Shown in pieces: positions 1-8,509 of a DNA stretch of 64,000 bases; positions within the stretch are counted from its first letter, which is position 1, and each line of letters starts with the position of its first letter. The notes under the pieces were generated by a model. The model was not told the DNA's origin, ran no database searches, and saw only the letters and a list, made by a program, of their open reading frames with translations. The stretch comes from Verrucomicrobia bacterium UBA1200 (GTDB taxonomy: Bacteria; Verrucomicrobiota; Kiritimatiellia; RFP12; UBA1067). The position numbers and the translations under genes were made by a program. The stretch spans positions 19,202 through 83,201 of the forward strand of contig DBXY01000056.1 of the NCBI GenBank assembly GCA_002309765.1. The letters run 5' to 3'.

Positions 1-1433
1 AGATGTTTCCGGTAGGCGAGGATGTGTTGGCCGGCGGGGCCGTAGTATTCGCGCATGAACCGCTCGATCAGCTGGTTGCAGTCGAGGTCGGGATTTTCCA
101 TCAGTTTAGTCTCTAAAAAGAATTTCAGTTCCCAGAGGTCGGCGAGATAGGGATGTTCGTGTTCCCAGAAAATACCAGATACATGATTGTCGCGATAGTG
201 GCGGAAGAGGTCACCGTAATGGAACTCGCTGGGGAAGGGCAGGCCGGTCAGCCCTTTGGAGAAAGTAATCGCGTAATCCCACACGAAGAGGTGTTTTGTC
301 ACTTTGCTCCAGGCGATCACGCGGTCATAGTACGCGCGGTTGTCGGGTTCCGCAATGGAGGATATTTGGTTGGAATCGGTGTCGCAGAGGCGGACGATTA
401 CGTTGTCCGCGGCGCGAACGCCGCCTTTAGGGACATCCTGCGTGTATTGGTAAGCCCAGGTGCAGATCAGCACATCGGGATGTTTTTGGGCGATTTCGAC
501 GGCGATGGAGTTGACGAAATTCAGGTTCACGCCGGAAAGTCCGTATTTTTCGGTAGCCTCACGGCAACGGTCGCACTCGCAATAGGACTGGTTGTCATTG
601 TGCGAGAGGTCATAGATGTGCGGGGGTTCCACGCCGTTCTTCTTCGCCTCTTCGATTCCCTTCTGGATATAGACGAGCATCTGCTCCAGAATCCTGTCGC
701 GCACTTCGGGATTTGTTAGGCACAGCTGTCCATGACGCTGCCCACCGACACGCTTACCATTGCGCAGGGAAAACCATTCGGGATGATCCTGCATGTGCTT
801 GTCGGCGTTGATATAGTAGTCGAAGGTGTGGCAGAAGTTTGGCGGGCCGAATGAATACGCGCCGCCGAGGTTCGCCCCGCCCCGAGCGTTCAGGCGCGTC
901 CGCCGTTCAAAGCGCGCGGCCTGCGGGCTGACCTGCTCGCGGTAAATGTCGCGGAAGGCGAACGCCGGTTGGCCCTGCGCGTCCAGCGCCGGCAACTCTA
1001 GCGGGGTGGCAGCCGGAATGTCTTCTTCGAACTCGTTCCACCACCGAACCCCGCAATAGTCCTCCAGAAAATGATAGACGGCGAACAGCGCGCCGCGCGG
1101 GCCGCCGCCGTTCAGCAAAACTTCGTTGCCGAATGAACGGATTACCCACTTTTCCTCCGGCAGCTGCGTGGAGAGCAAGTTGTGCCGCGCCGCCAATTCC
1201 GTATCGCCCACGCGGAAGATTATTCCCTCCTTGTCGCCGATCCGGAGTGGCCCTGACACTCGTTTACCGAGATATGAAGACAACTCCTCCATGGCCGTTC
1301 GCTCATGCGGTTTGGCGTTTTGGGGGCCGGAAACAGTGTACGGTTCCGCGAAAAGCGTACCGACGGCAAACAAAAGAACCGCGCCGGCGAAACAGCGTTT
1401 CGCCGGACGGGAATATGGTATGCAAAGTTTCAT
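1..1433 (-). CDS. DUF4838 family exported protein (3' end beyond window)
   Basis: Reading the minus strand from the ATG at 1433 gives an uninterrupted frame that leaves the window at base 1, so about 477 residues are visible and the C-terminus is missing. The first 30 or so residues form a signal peptide (basic start, hydrophobic stretch VLLFAVGTLFA). The body matches the DUF4838 family seen again at 11968: the GVRWW motif near residue 127, a YCECDRC cysteine cluster (CxCxxC), the NVIVRLCD stretch and an ERFMREYYGPAG stretch near the edge. DUF4838 proteins are associated with glycan degradation in Bacteroidota and Verrucomicrobiota and resemble the N-terminal region of GH67-type enzymes; the activity is not established. 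An AGGAG lies 13 nt before the start, beside a hairpin. It is probably co-transcribed with the surface protein gene just upstream. Confidence 0.85.
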   Translation of the reverse strand, partial: MKLCIPYSRPAKRCFAGAVLLFAVGTLFAEPYTVSGPQNAKPHERTAMEELSSYLGKRVSGPLRIGDKEGIIFRVGDTELAARHNLLSTQLPEEKWVIRSFGNEVLLNGGGPRGALFAVYHFLEDYCGVRWWNEFEEDIPAATPLELPALDAQGQPAFAFRDIYREQVSPQAARFERRTRLNARGGANLGGAYSFGPPNFCHTFDYYINADKHMQDHPEWFSLRNGKRVGGQRHGQLCLTNPEVRDRILEQMLVYIQKGIEEAKKNGVEPPHIYDLSHNDNQSYCECDRCREATEKYGLSGVNLNFVNSIAVEIAQKHPDVLICTWAYQYTQDVPKGGVRAADNVIVRLCDTDSNQISSIAEPDNRAYYDRVIAWSKVTKHLFVWDYAITFSKGLTGLPFPSEFHYGDLFRHYRDNHVSGIFWEHEHPYLADLWELKFFLETKLMENPDLDCNQLIERFMREYYGPAGQHILAYRKH

Positions 1434-1451
1434 GCTACGGTTTTGACTCCT

Positions 1452-1472
1452 GTCCGAATCTGGCATTCGGAC
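1452..1472 (-). other. Perfect 8-bp hairpin beside a Shine-Dalgarno sequence
   Basis: GTCCGAAT and ATTCGGAC form a perfect 8-bp stem around a 5-nt loop in the 64-nt gap between two minus-strand genes. On the minus strand the hairpin ends directly at the AGGAG (1447-1451) that precedes the DUF4838 start. No T tract follows, so it does not look like a terminator; a processing or translation-modulating structure is an inference. Confidence 0.5.
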
Positions 1473-1497
1473 GTTAAGGATATCCGGTCAAGAGAGA

Positions 1498-4400
1498 TCA
1501 ACGCAACAGGATGACCGTTCCTCCGACATAAATTAGGCGCAGTCCGGTGCCATCTTTCTTCAGCAAGAAGTGGCGTTGGGCGGTCTCCTCGTCGAGCTTG
1601 ACGGGGAATTCATTCGGCTCCATACTCCACCGCAGCACGTAGGGATCTTCGGATTGCGCCAGTTCAATCAACCCATCGCGGCCGGCCAGGTTCAGCGTCA
1701 TCATCGCGCCTTCGGCGGCCGACAACGTGAAGGTCTCCTCCGGCAGAATGAACGGCTCGTCGATTGCGCTCAAATCCAATACCGGCGCCAAATGCGTCTC
1801 GTCACCCATGATGATGGTCTTGAGCAGATTGGTCGAGACCGGCATGAAGCGGTCAAGGACGGTGATCGGCTGGTTCCGTTCATTTCCTGAACGGCGGACC
1901 GCAGTGCGGCGGTCGATGTAGGTTCCGACGGAGAAGGGCGTTTCCACGTTGATTCCGCTCTCGTCATGGATGTCGAGCGTGACGGAGCTGAGGTCGCACG
2001 CGCCGCCGTAGAAGGAGAGTTGCCTCGTCCCTTCGCTCTCCATCTTGGGCATGCAGACGATAGTCCCCGTCCCTTCCGTCTTTACGCAACGGAAGCAGAA
2101 ACGGTCACCCGCGACGATGGTCAGCGTATGGCCGTTCATAGTCAGGGTGTGAAGCGTATCGCCGCCGTTTCGGTAATTGAACCCGATAATCGCCATATCC
2201 CCATTCGGGGTGTCGATAAGGGTGTTCCCGGTCAACTCCATATCGGCGATGCAGTTGCGGTTCCAGGAGTTTCCGCCGGGCACATTGACGGAACTGATCA
2301 TCGCTCCGTTGCCGTCCGGGCCGGTGCCTTCGATGACAAAGTTGTACGGGGCCGCGGAGGAGTCCTCCACTTTGCCGGCCCAGTCGAAACCGGCTCCGTC
2401 GGCCACGGTGATCAAGGCATGCGCCGGACCCCACGCGCCGTTAGCCGCGCCGGTTTTGATCCAACCCTCTTGCACCAGCGTGCCGCCGGTGTAGGAATGT
2501 TCCGCAGCGGCGCCGACGAAGGTTCCCGCGCCCTCCTTGATCAGCGGGATCGACCCTGCGAACCGGACGCCTAGATTGACCTCGGTCTCACCCGCGCCGG
2601 CATAGGCGTGGAGTTCCGCGCCACCGACGGAATCGGAGATCGTCCCCGTTCCGGAGAGGCTTCCGAAGGTCAGCTTATGCCCAGCGAGATCGACCGGCCC
2701 GTTGATCGGCGCGACAACCGCTTGAGTCCCGATCGCCGTGCCCGTCTGGGCGCCCCCCTCGAAGGAACCGCTTCCGGCGTTCAGCACATAGGTGCCGGAA
2801 CAGCGATCGTAGAGGCAGCTGGTCCCGCCCAAATCCACCGGCGCGTAGTCGCGCACCAGCACATTGTCATTGTAAATCTTGCAGGAATGGAAACGAATCG
2901 TCTTCTGGTTGTCATGCTGCCACATCGTCCCGTTTCTGTTCTGCGCGAAGAGGTAGAGACTGCTGTTGACCTGGAAGACCTGGGTGAGATCGCGGGCGTG
3001 ATGCAGTTCGCCGTCCACCTTCAGTTCGCCCCTGTCGTAATCGATGACATGCCGTCCGTTCGGAACCGCCGTCCCCATGCCGCCGCCGTCGTTTCCGAAT
3101 CCGGAATAGACATTCCAGACATCGTTGCAGACGGCGAACGCGCCGGTTTTGTAATTCCCGTCCCAGCATCCGCACCAGTATTCGGCCGACCCCTGTACCG
3201 TCACGTCGAGCACGACGCGGGTCTTCTCGTTGGGCTTGAAACCGGTGTCGATGTAGGCCCCTTTCGGCACATTTAGGTGAGACAGCCCCAAAACCGGCGC
3301 CTGTGCGGATCCGAGCCCGCGCCAGTCACAGTCCTGCAGGAGCGCGCAATCCCCGATATGCAGCTCCCGGAAGGCGAGCGTCTGTCCCGGGGGGACATTG
3401 AAGTTCACCGCGCCCTTGACCATCACGATGGTGTCCACATCCGGGACTTGGCCGACAACCTCCTCGCCGACGCCGTTAGTGCAGGACCAGTTAGCGGGAT
3501 CGTTGATGTTCGCGAGGTCGCCCTTGCCCGTCCACCATGCCGTCATCCCCGTAGCCAAGGCCACCGAACAGGCCGAGACGATCGGGACACTCCCGGTGAC
3601 AGACGCGGCGGTGTTGTAAACCAGATCCTTGTCCGTTCCGGCAGAGCGGAAGCATCGCTTCGAAACGGTGTCGAAGAAAACCGCCTCCGGCGCGGAGGTG
3701 TCGCCCCAGAGCGCCGGCAGGAACTCGGCGGTCTTTTCGCCATCAGCGTTAAACAGACGCAGGAAGTGCCATTCGGCATGGCAATAGCGGTTTTGGTAAG
3801 GCGCACCCGATCCATTATTGGAGCAGCCGAAAAAGATATTGGCCTGATCCGTCCCGATCGACCCGGCATCAAGACCGGTGATCTGCGCATTCCCGTCCAC
3901 CGACGCGACCTGGTCGATGATGGAAAGGGTGTGCGGGTTGGCGATGTCGGGCAGGGAGAACGATCCCACATCCACCGTCCGGTACCGGAGGTAGTAGAGG
4001 GAAAAGTTGGTGTCCCGGACACCGATCGTGAAGTTGTCGATTTTACTGGAGGCCACGGAAGACCAGCGGGTGGACTGGGAGCCGATCGGACGGAAACGGA
4101 ACTCGATGCCGTATGCTTCCGACCCGATGATGCCGGTATCGATGTACTGGTCCTGGGCCATCCGGATCCAGCCGTCGATCAGCCGGACATCCGAAGTGGC
4201 GAAGGCCCGCATGACGCTCCCGACCGGAATGGTGTCCTTGTTGAACGTGTAGGTCGCCTCAGGGGCGGCAACGGTACCCGTGTAGATGATGCGGTTGCTC
4301 TCCGGCCAGCTGGCGAAATCGGTTCCGTGATCAAGGTTATCCCACACCAGGTAGATCGTCGAGGTGTCGTTCAGCACCCCGTCAGACGCCTTAACGGCGA

Positions 4401-4524
4401 CGTTATCGCCCTCCAGCGAGATAGTCAACGATCCCAAGTCGGCGGCAGCCGCCATTCCAACCGCGCAAATGAATACTATAAACGCAAAGCCCACACGAAT
4501 CCCAAAAGATTTAATCAATGACAT
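1498..4524 (-). CDS. Large exported LamG/adhesin-like surface protein with a shared C-terminal module
   Basis: This encodes 1008 residues. The ATG at 4524 was chosen because AAGGAG precedes it by 8 nt and it opens a clean signal peptide (hydrophobic core FAFIVFICAVGMAAAA); longer in-frame extensions lack these. Two LamG/concanavalin-like segments each begin with a YIDTG motif (about residues 125 and 420), which suggests an internal duplication. A stretch with autotransporter-type strand repeats (GGTLVQEGWIKTG) follows. The last 300 residues are homologous to the end of the protein at 20252-22195: GPDGxGA, TMNGHT, GGxCDL, LDLS and a terminal GLxL-x-GGTVILLR. No beta-barrel is visible, so it is not a classical autotransporter. 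Likely a secreted or cell-surface glycan-binding protein; the ligand is unknown. Confidence 0.8.
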   Translation of the reverse strand: MSLIKSFGIRVGFAFIVFICAVGMAAAADLGSLTISLEGDNVAVKASDGVLNDTSTIYLVWDNLDHGTDFASWPESNRIIYTGTVAAPEATYTFNKDTIPVGSVMRAFATSDVRLIDGWIRMAQDQYIDTGIIGSEAYGIEFRFRPIGSQSTRWSSVASSKIDNFTIGVRDTNFSLYYLRYRTVDVGSFSLPDIANPHTLSIIDQVASVDGNAQITGLDAGSIGTDQANIFFGCSNNGSGAPYQNRYCHAEWHFLRLFNADGEKTAEFLPALWGDTSAPEAVFFDTVSKRCFRSAGTDKDLVYNTAASVTGSVPIVSACSVALATGMTAWWTGKGDLANINDPANWSCTNGVGEEVVGQVPDVDTIVMVKGAVNFNVPPGQTLAFRELHIGDCALLQDCDWRGLGSAQAPVLGLSHLNVPKGAYIDTGFKPNEKTRVVLDVTVQGSAEYWCGCWDGNYKTGAFAVCNDVWNVYSGFGNDGGGMGTAVPNGRHVIDYDRGELKVDGELHHARDLTQVFQVNSSLYLFAQNRNGTMWQHDNQKTIRFHSCKIYNDNVLVRDYAPVDLGGTSCLYDRCSGTYVLNAGSGSFEGGAQTGTAIGTQAVVAPINGPVDLAGHKLTFGSLSGTGTISDSVGGAELHAYAGAGETEVNLGVRFAGSIPLIKEGAGTFVGAAAEHSYTGGTLVQEGWIKTGAANGAWGPAHALITVADGAGFDWAGKVEDSSAAPYNFVIEGTGPDGNGAMISSVNVPGGNSWNRNCIADMELTGNTLIDTPNGDMAIIGFNYRNGGDTLHTLTMNGHTLTIVAGDRFCFRCVKTEGTGTIVCMPKMESEGTRQLSFYGGACDLSSVTLDIHDESGINVETPFSVGTYIDRRTAVRRSGNERNQPITVLDRFMPVSTNLLKTIIMGDETHLAPVLDLSAIDEPFILPEETFTLSAAEGAMMTLNLAGRDGLIELAQSEDPYVLRWSMEPNEFPVKLDEETAQRHFLLKKDGTGLRLIYVGGTVILLR

Positions 4525-4603
4525 TTCCCGTCTCCTTTTTCGCATAGCCCTTTCTCGAGACAACTGTTGCACAGGTTCTCGACTACTAAAACAAACGTTA
4601 AAT

Positions 4604-4632
4604 ATATTAACATTTTGGCATTCTGGCGTCAA
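4604..4632 (-). promoter_or_regulatory. Sigma-70-type promoter for the surface protein operon
   Basis: On the minus strand TTGACG (4632-4627), a 17-nt spacer and TAATAT (4609-4604) lie about 80 nt upstream of the ATG at 4524. It is divergent from the plus-strand promoter at 4713-4741. Confidence 0.5.
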
Positions 4633-4712
4633 TCCGAAACGCAAAATTGACGGGCGGCGCAATTTGCCGGTGAACTGCCGTGCGAAAAATTCCCATGTCG
4701 CGGATTTTGTGG

Positions 4713-4741
4713 TTGACGGTTTGGCGAATGAATGGTATAAG
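4713..4741 (+). promoter_or_regulatory. Sigma-70-type promoter for the glycerol-3-phosphate operon
   Basis: TTGACG (4713-4718), a 17-nt spacer and TATAAG (4736-4741) match the vegetative consensus well (5/6 and 5/6). The site ends 33 nt before the start codon at 4775, leaving a short leader containing AGGAGG. Confidence 0.6.
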
Positions 4742-4774
4742 CATCACTATAATTTTTTTCCTAGGAGGAATGGA

Positions 4775-6223
4775 ATGTTTGACGTTTTGGTGGTTGGCGC
4801 CGGGGTGGTGGGGTGCGCCGTGGCGAGGGAACTTTCTCGGTATGCCTTGAAAATTGGCGTGGTTGAGGCGAAAGACGACGTGGCGATGGGCGCCACAAAA
4901 GCGAACAGCGCGATAGTCCACGCGGGTTTTGACGCCGCGCCGGGATCGAACAAGGCGAAATTCAACGTTCTGGGCAACAACCTTTTCGAGCCGTTGTGCC
5001 GTGAGTTGGGCGTCCCTTTTATCCGCAATGGTTCGCTGGTGGTGGCGTTTGCGGAATCGGAAATGGCCCATCTCGAAGAGTTGCTGGAACGAGGGACTGG
5101 TAATGGCGTTCCGGAGCTGGAGATCCTAAGCCAGGCGGAATTGCGGAAGCGCGAGCCGAACATTTCTCCGGAAGCCGTTGGGGCGCTTTGGGCCCCGACC
5201 GGGGGAATCTGCTGCCCGTATGACTTGGCTTTCCGGCTGGCCGAGAACGCGGCCGCCAACGGGGTGCAGTTCCGTTTTAACGCCCCGGTCGAGAAGGTGG
5301 AACGTTGCGGTGACGGTTGGAAACTGACCTTGGGCGGCGGTGTGACTCTGGAGACCAAGTGCGTGGTAAACGCGGCCGGGGTTTACAGCGACATTTTGAA
5401 CAACCAGGTTTCCGCGAAACATTACAACATTCGACCGCGGCGCGGCGAATACATCATGCTCGACAAATCCGAGGCCGGGTGTTTTAGCGCGACCATGTTC
5501 CAAGTGCCTTCCGCCGCCGGGAAGGGGATTCTGATTTCGCCGACGGTTGACGGGACGATCATTGTCGGCCCGACGAGTGACTGGATTGAGGATCGGTCGG
5601 ACACCGAGACCTCAGATTTCGGTTTGGAGCAGGTGAAGCGCGTGGCGGCACGTACTTGGCCGGGGCTGCCGTTGCGCAAGGCAATCACCACCTTCAGCGG
5701 CATTCGGGCGCACGAAACCACCGGACATGATTTTGTGCTGGGCGAACCGGACGACGCGCCGGGTTTCTTCAACGCGCTCGGGGTTGAATCGCCGGGGTTG
5801 ACATCCTCTCCGGCAATCGGACGATATTTGGCCGGGCATGTGGCGGCCAAACTCGGCGCGGCGAAAAAAACGGAGTTTTCGTCCGATTGCGGGCTGTGGC
5901 CGAAGATTCGGGAGATGACGGCGGCGCAGATAGAGGAGTGCGTGGCCCGCGATCCGGCGTATGCGCGGGTAATTTGCCGGTGCGAAACAGTCAGCGAGGC
6001 GGAAATCCGCGCCGCCATCCGGTGTCGGGTCGGCGCACGCTCGCTGGACGGTGTCAAGCGTCGCACCCGGTGCGGCATGGGGCGTTGCCAGGGCGGGTTC
6101 TGCACTCCGCGCATTCTGGATATTTTGTCGGAAGAGCTGGGCATACCCCAGGAGGAGGTCACCAAATCCGGCGGGGCGTCGAAACTGTTAGTCGGACGGC
6201 TTTTCGGGGAGGATCGTCAATGA
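4775..6223 (+). CDS. FAD-dependent glycerol-3-phosphate dehydrogenase-like oxidoreductase with BFD-type [2Fe-2S] domain
   Basis: This encodes 482 residues starting at the ATG behind a strong AGGAGG (4763-4768). The N-terminus has a Rossmann FAD-binding motif (VLVVGAGVVGCAVA) and a DAO-fold body (KANSAIVHAGFD, RPRRGEY, GIRAHETTGHDF). The last 80 or so residues form a bacterioferritin-associated-ferredoxin-like domain with the cysteine pattern CRC...CGMGRCQGGFC. This two-part layout is typical of anaerobic glycerol-3-phosphate or 2-hydroxyglutarate oxidases. With the two genes behind it, it forms a trio known from Clostridia and Thermotogae in which electrons from glycerol-3-phosphate go to a second flavoprotein. 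The stop overlaps the next start (ATGA), indicating translational coupling. The exact substrate is inferred from family and context. Confidence 0.85.
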   Translation: MFDVLVVGAGVVGCAVARELSRYALKIGVVEAKDDVAMGATKANSAIVHAGFDAAPGSNKAKFNVLGNNLFEPLCRELGVPFIRNGSLVVAFAESEMAHLEELLERGTGNGVPELEILSQAELRKREPNISPEAVGALWAPTGGICCPYDLAFRLAENAAANGVQFRFNAPVEKVERCGDGWKLTLGGGVTLETKCVVNAAGVYSDILNNQVSAKHYNIRPRRGEYIMLDKSEAGCFSATMFQVPSAAGKGILISPTVDGTIIVGPTSDWIEDRSDTETSDFGLEQVKRVAARTWPGLPLRKAITTFSGIRAHETTGHDFVLGEPDDAPGFFNALGVESPGLTSSPAIGRYLAGHVAAKLGAAKKTEFSSDCGLWPKIREMTAAQIEECVARDPAYARVICRCETVSEAEIRAAIRCRVGARSLDGVKRRTRCGMGRCQGGFCTPRILDILSEELGIPQEEVTKSGGASKLLVGRLFGEDRQ

Positions 6224-7485
6224 TTGAGGTCGAAGTCTTGGTGGTCGGGGCCGGTCCGGCGGGATTGGCCGCAGCGATTGCCGCCCGCGAGGCGGGTTGT
6301 TCCAAGGTATTGATTCTGGAGCGGGACGACGCGCCGGGCGGGATTTTGCAGCAGTGCATCCATCCCGGTTTCGGGCTTCACCGTTTTAAGGAAGAGTTGA
6401 CCGGTCCGGAGTACGCGCAGCGTTTCATCGACCGCGTCAACGCCGAAAACATCCCCGTCCAGTGCCGGACGATGGTGCTGGACATTTCGCAGGACCGCAA
6501 GGTAACCGCGGTAAGCCCGGAAAACGGGGTGCAGGTGTTCAGTGCCAAAGCGGTGGTGCTGGCGATGGGATGCCGGGAACGTCCGCGGGGGGCGCTGATG
6601 ATCCCCGGCACTCGTCCGGCGGGGGTTTACACGGCCGGCACCGCGCAGCGGCTGGTCAATATGGAAGGGCTGATGCCCGGCAAGCGGGTGGTGGTGCTGG
6701 GATCGGGCGATATCGGGTTGATTATGTCCCGGCGCATGACCTTCCAGGGCGCGAAGGTGCTGGCCTGCGTGGAACTGATGCCTTATTCCAGCGGTTTGAA
6801 GCGGAACATCGTGCAATGTCTGGACGATTTCGGGATTCCGCTGCTGCTGTCCCATACCGTAACCAAGATTCACGGGCGCGAGCGCGTGGAAGGCGTGACC
6901 GTGATGCGGGTAGACGAACGCCGCGTTCCGGTGCCGGGAAGCGAACAGTATTTCGAGTGTGACACTCTGATGCTATCGGTGGGGCTGATTCCGGAAAACG
7001 AGCTTTCGCTGAAAGCCGGCGTGAAACTCTCGCCGGTGACTGGCGGTCCGGAAGTGGACGATTCGATGCAGACCGGGGTTCCGGGTGTATTCGCCTGCGG
7101 AAATGTGCTGCACGTGCACGATTTGGTTGACTACGTGAGCCTGGAGTCGGAAACGGCGGGACGCGCCGCGGCCGCGTTTGCGTTGGGCGGCGGGGCGGGG
7201 GACGTTAAGAAAATCCCTGTCAGCGACGGTTTCGGGGTGCGCGGCTGCGTGCCGCAGGAAATTTCGGCGGCGGGTAGCGACGACAAGGTCGCGCTATCGT
7301 TCCGTCCCGCTGGGGTGTACCGCAAGGCATGGTGGCGGGTGAGGTCCGGGGACAAGGTGCTGCACAAGCAGTTCGCGATGATTCTTACGCCCGGCGAGTC
7401 GCAGCGGGTGGAGTTGAACCGCAAACTTTTTGAAGGTCTGGACGGGGTCGTCGTCGAGGTGGTGCAGTCGGAGGAAAAGCAATGA
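6220..7485 (+). CDS. NAD(P)/FAD-dependent oxidoreductase, partner of the glycerol-3-phosphate dehydrogenase
   Basis: This encodes 421 residues, beginning in the ATGA overlap with the previous stop. A first dinucleotide-binding motif lies at the N-terminus (VLVVGAGPAGLAAAIAA) and a second NAD-type motif near residue 155 (VVVLGSGDIGLIM). Around residue 290 a CGNV segment matches the FAD-contacting end of pyridine nucleotide-disulfide oxidoreductases. The QQCIHPGFGLHRF segment is characteristic of the flavoprotein found beside GlpA-type dehydrogenases and DUF1667 proteins. It most likely relays electrons from the upstream dehydrogenase to a soluble carrier. No redox-active CxxC of the thioredoxin reductase type is seen. 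Again ATGA-coupled to the next gene. Confidence 0.85.
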   Translation: MIEVEVLVVGAGPAGLAAAIAAREAGCSKVLILERDDAPGGILQQCIHPGFGLHRFKEELTGPEYAQRFIDRVNAENIPVQCRTMVLDISQDRKVTAVSPENGVQVFSAKAVVLAMGCRERPRGALMIPGTRPAGVYTAGTAQRLVNMEGLMPGKRVVVLGSGDIGLIMSRRMTFQGAKVLACVELMPYSSGLKRNIVQCLDDFGIPLLLSHTVTKIHGRERVEGVTVMRVDERRVPVPGSEQYFECDTLMLSVGLIPENELSLKAGVKLSPVTGGPEVDDSMQTGVPGVFACGNVLHVHDLVDYVSLESETAGRAAAAFALGGGAGDVKKIPVSDGFGVRGCVPQEISAAGSDDKVALSFRPAGVYRKAWWRVRSGDKVLHKQFAMILTPGESQRVELNRKLFEGLDGVVVEVVQSEEKQ

Positions 7486-7829
7486 TTTGCATTGGGTGCC
7501 CGATGGGCTGTGTGTTGACCGTCTCGCGGGACGGTAACGGCGAATTGCAGGTTGAGGGGGCGACTTGCGGGCGCGGCAAGGCGTACGGCATAAAGGAGAT
7601 GACCGCCCCGGAGCGAACCGTGACCGCGTTGGTGCGGGTGGAGGGTTGTCGGCAGCCGTTATGCGTGAAAACCGCCAAGCCGGTGCCCAAAGGTAAGATT
7701 TTTGAGGTTTTGGAGTCAATTAAAGCCGTGACCGCGGTTCCGCCGGTGAACATCGGCGATGTTGTAATCCCCGATGTTTGCGGTACCGGGGTGGCGGTGG
7801 TGGCTACACGTTATGTACGGCGCGGCTGA
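7482..7829 (+). CDS. DUF1667 cysteine-rich protein
   Basis: This encodes 115 residues. The N-terminus is CIGCPMGCxL followed by ATCGRGKAYG, a cysteine pattern typical of DUF1667 (CxxCxxxC plus a fourth cysteine) that could hold an Fe-S cluster. It is the third member of the operon and begins inside the ATGA overlap with the flavoprotein gene. In other anaerobes this family nearly always accompanies the same two oxidoreductases, so a role as the small electron-transfer subunit of the complex is likely, though inferred. Confidence 0.85.
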   Translation: MICIGCPMGCVLTVSRDGNGELQVEGATCGRGKAYGIKEMTAPERTVTALVRVEGCRQPLCVKTAKPVPKGKIFEVLESIKAVTAVPPVNIGDVVIPDVCGTGVAVVATRYVRRG

Positions 7830-7863
7830 CGCCTGCCGTAGCTGGTTTAATAGAGGAATTACC

Positions 7864-8355
7864 ATGGAAGACAATCAGGTCAGGGAATTAATCCGCCAAT
7901 GGTTGGGTGAGGGAGCTACGCTTTCGGAGGTGCAAAAGCGTCTGAAAAGCGAATGCGGCATAAGCATGACCTATATGGATTTGCGGTTGCTGGTGCTGGA
8001 CATCGGCGCGGAGATTAAGGACACCCCGCAACCTCCGAAACCAAAGGCCGCTCCGACCGCACCGCAAGATGCCGAAGAGATTGCGGTTGACGATGACGAC
8101 GGCGGTCAGCCGGAAGATTTGCCGCCGGAAAGCGGGGCGGGGGTGCAGTTGTCGGTTGACCAGATTGTGGTCCCTGGCGCGATGGTCAGCGGTAACGTGG
8201 TGTTTTCTGACGGCGAGCGGGCCCGCTGGCTGATCGACCAGACTGGGCGGTTCGGCCTGGAACCCTCCACGCCAGGTTATCGGCCCACTGATGACGACCT
8301 GCGTTCCTTGCAGATCGCGTTGCGCGCCGAGTTGCAGCGGTTGGGGTATATGTGA
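7864..8355 (+). CDS. Uncharacterised 163-residue protein upstream of secDF
   Basis: The start is the ATG at 7864, preceded by GAGGA at a 7-nt spacing. The N-terminal 55 residues look helical (RELIRQWLGEGATLSEVQKRL), resembling a small helix-turn-helix or coiled unit. A low-complexity Pro/Ala/Asp-rich linker follows (about 60-95), then a compact C-terminal domain (QLSVDQIVVPGAMVSGNVVF through ALRAELQRLGYM). No signal peptide or membrane segment is present, so it is probably cytoplasmic. It lies 34 nt after the electron-transfer operon and 154 nt before secDF. I do not recognise a characterised family. Confidence 0.75.
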   Translation: MEDNQVRELIRQWLGEGATLSEVQKRLKSECGISMTYMDLRLLVLDIGAEIKDTPQPPKPKAAPTAPQDAEEIAVDDDDGGQPEDLPPESGAGVQLSVDQIVVPGAMVSGNVVFSDGERARWLIDQTGRFGLEPSTPGYRPTDDDLRSLQIALRAELQRLGYM

Positions 8356-8416
8356 TACCCGCGCAGAGGCAGTTTTTTCGTTTCTCGGAATTTTTCAGTC
8401 ACTCGCAATTTTCGCG

Positions 8417-8446
8417 TTGCTTTTTGGCGCGGCGTTGTGGTATCAT
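8417..8446 (+). promoter_or_regulatory. Possible promoter for secDF
   Basis: TATCAT (8441-8446) matches the -10 element at 5/6; a weak TTGCTT lies 18 nt before it. It sits in the 154-nt gap between 7864-8355 and secDF; nothing else is evident in that gap. Confidence 0.35.
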
Positions 8447-8509
8447 ACCTTTTCCCATTCCCATTAGAGGGTTTCAGGTGGGATGGTTGTAAGTCAACGG
8501 AGTTGAAGA

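Noticed and set aside
153..719. 188-codon open frame on the plus strand
   Set aside because: The minus strand here codes for the DUF4838 protein that runs off the window; all family motifs are on that strand.
3277..4521. 414-codon open frame on the plus strand
   Set aside because: Antisense to the surface protein gene that has a signal peptide, motifs and a promoter; no recognisable features of its own.
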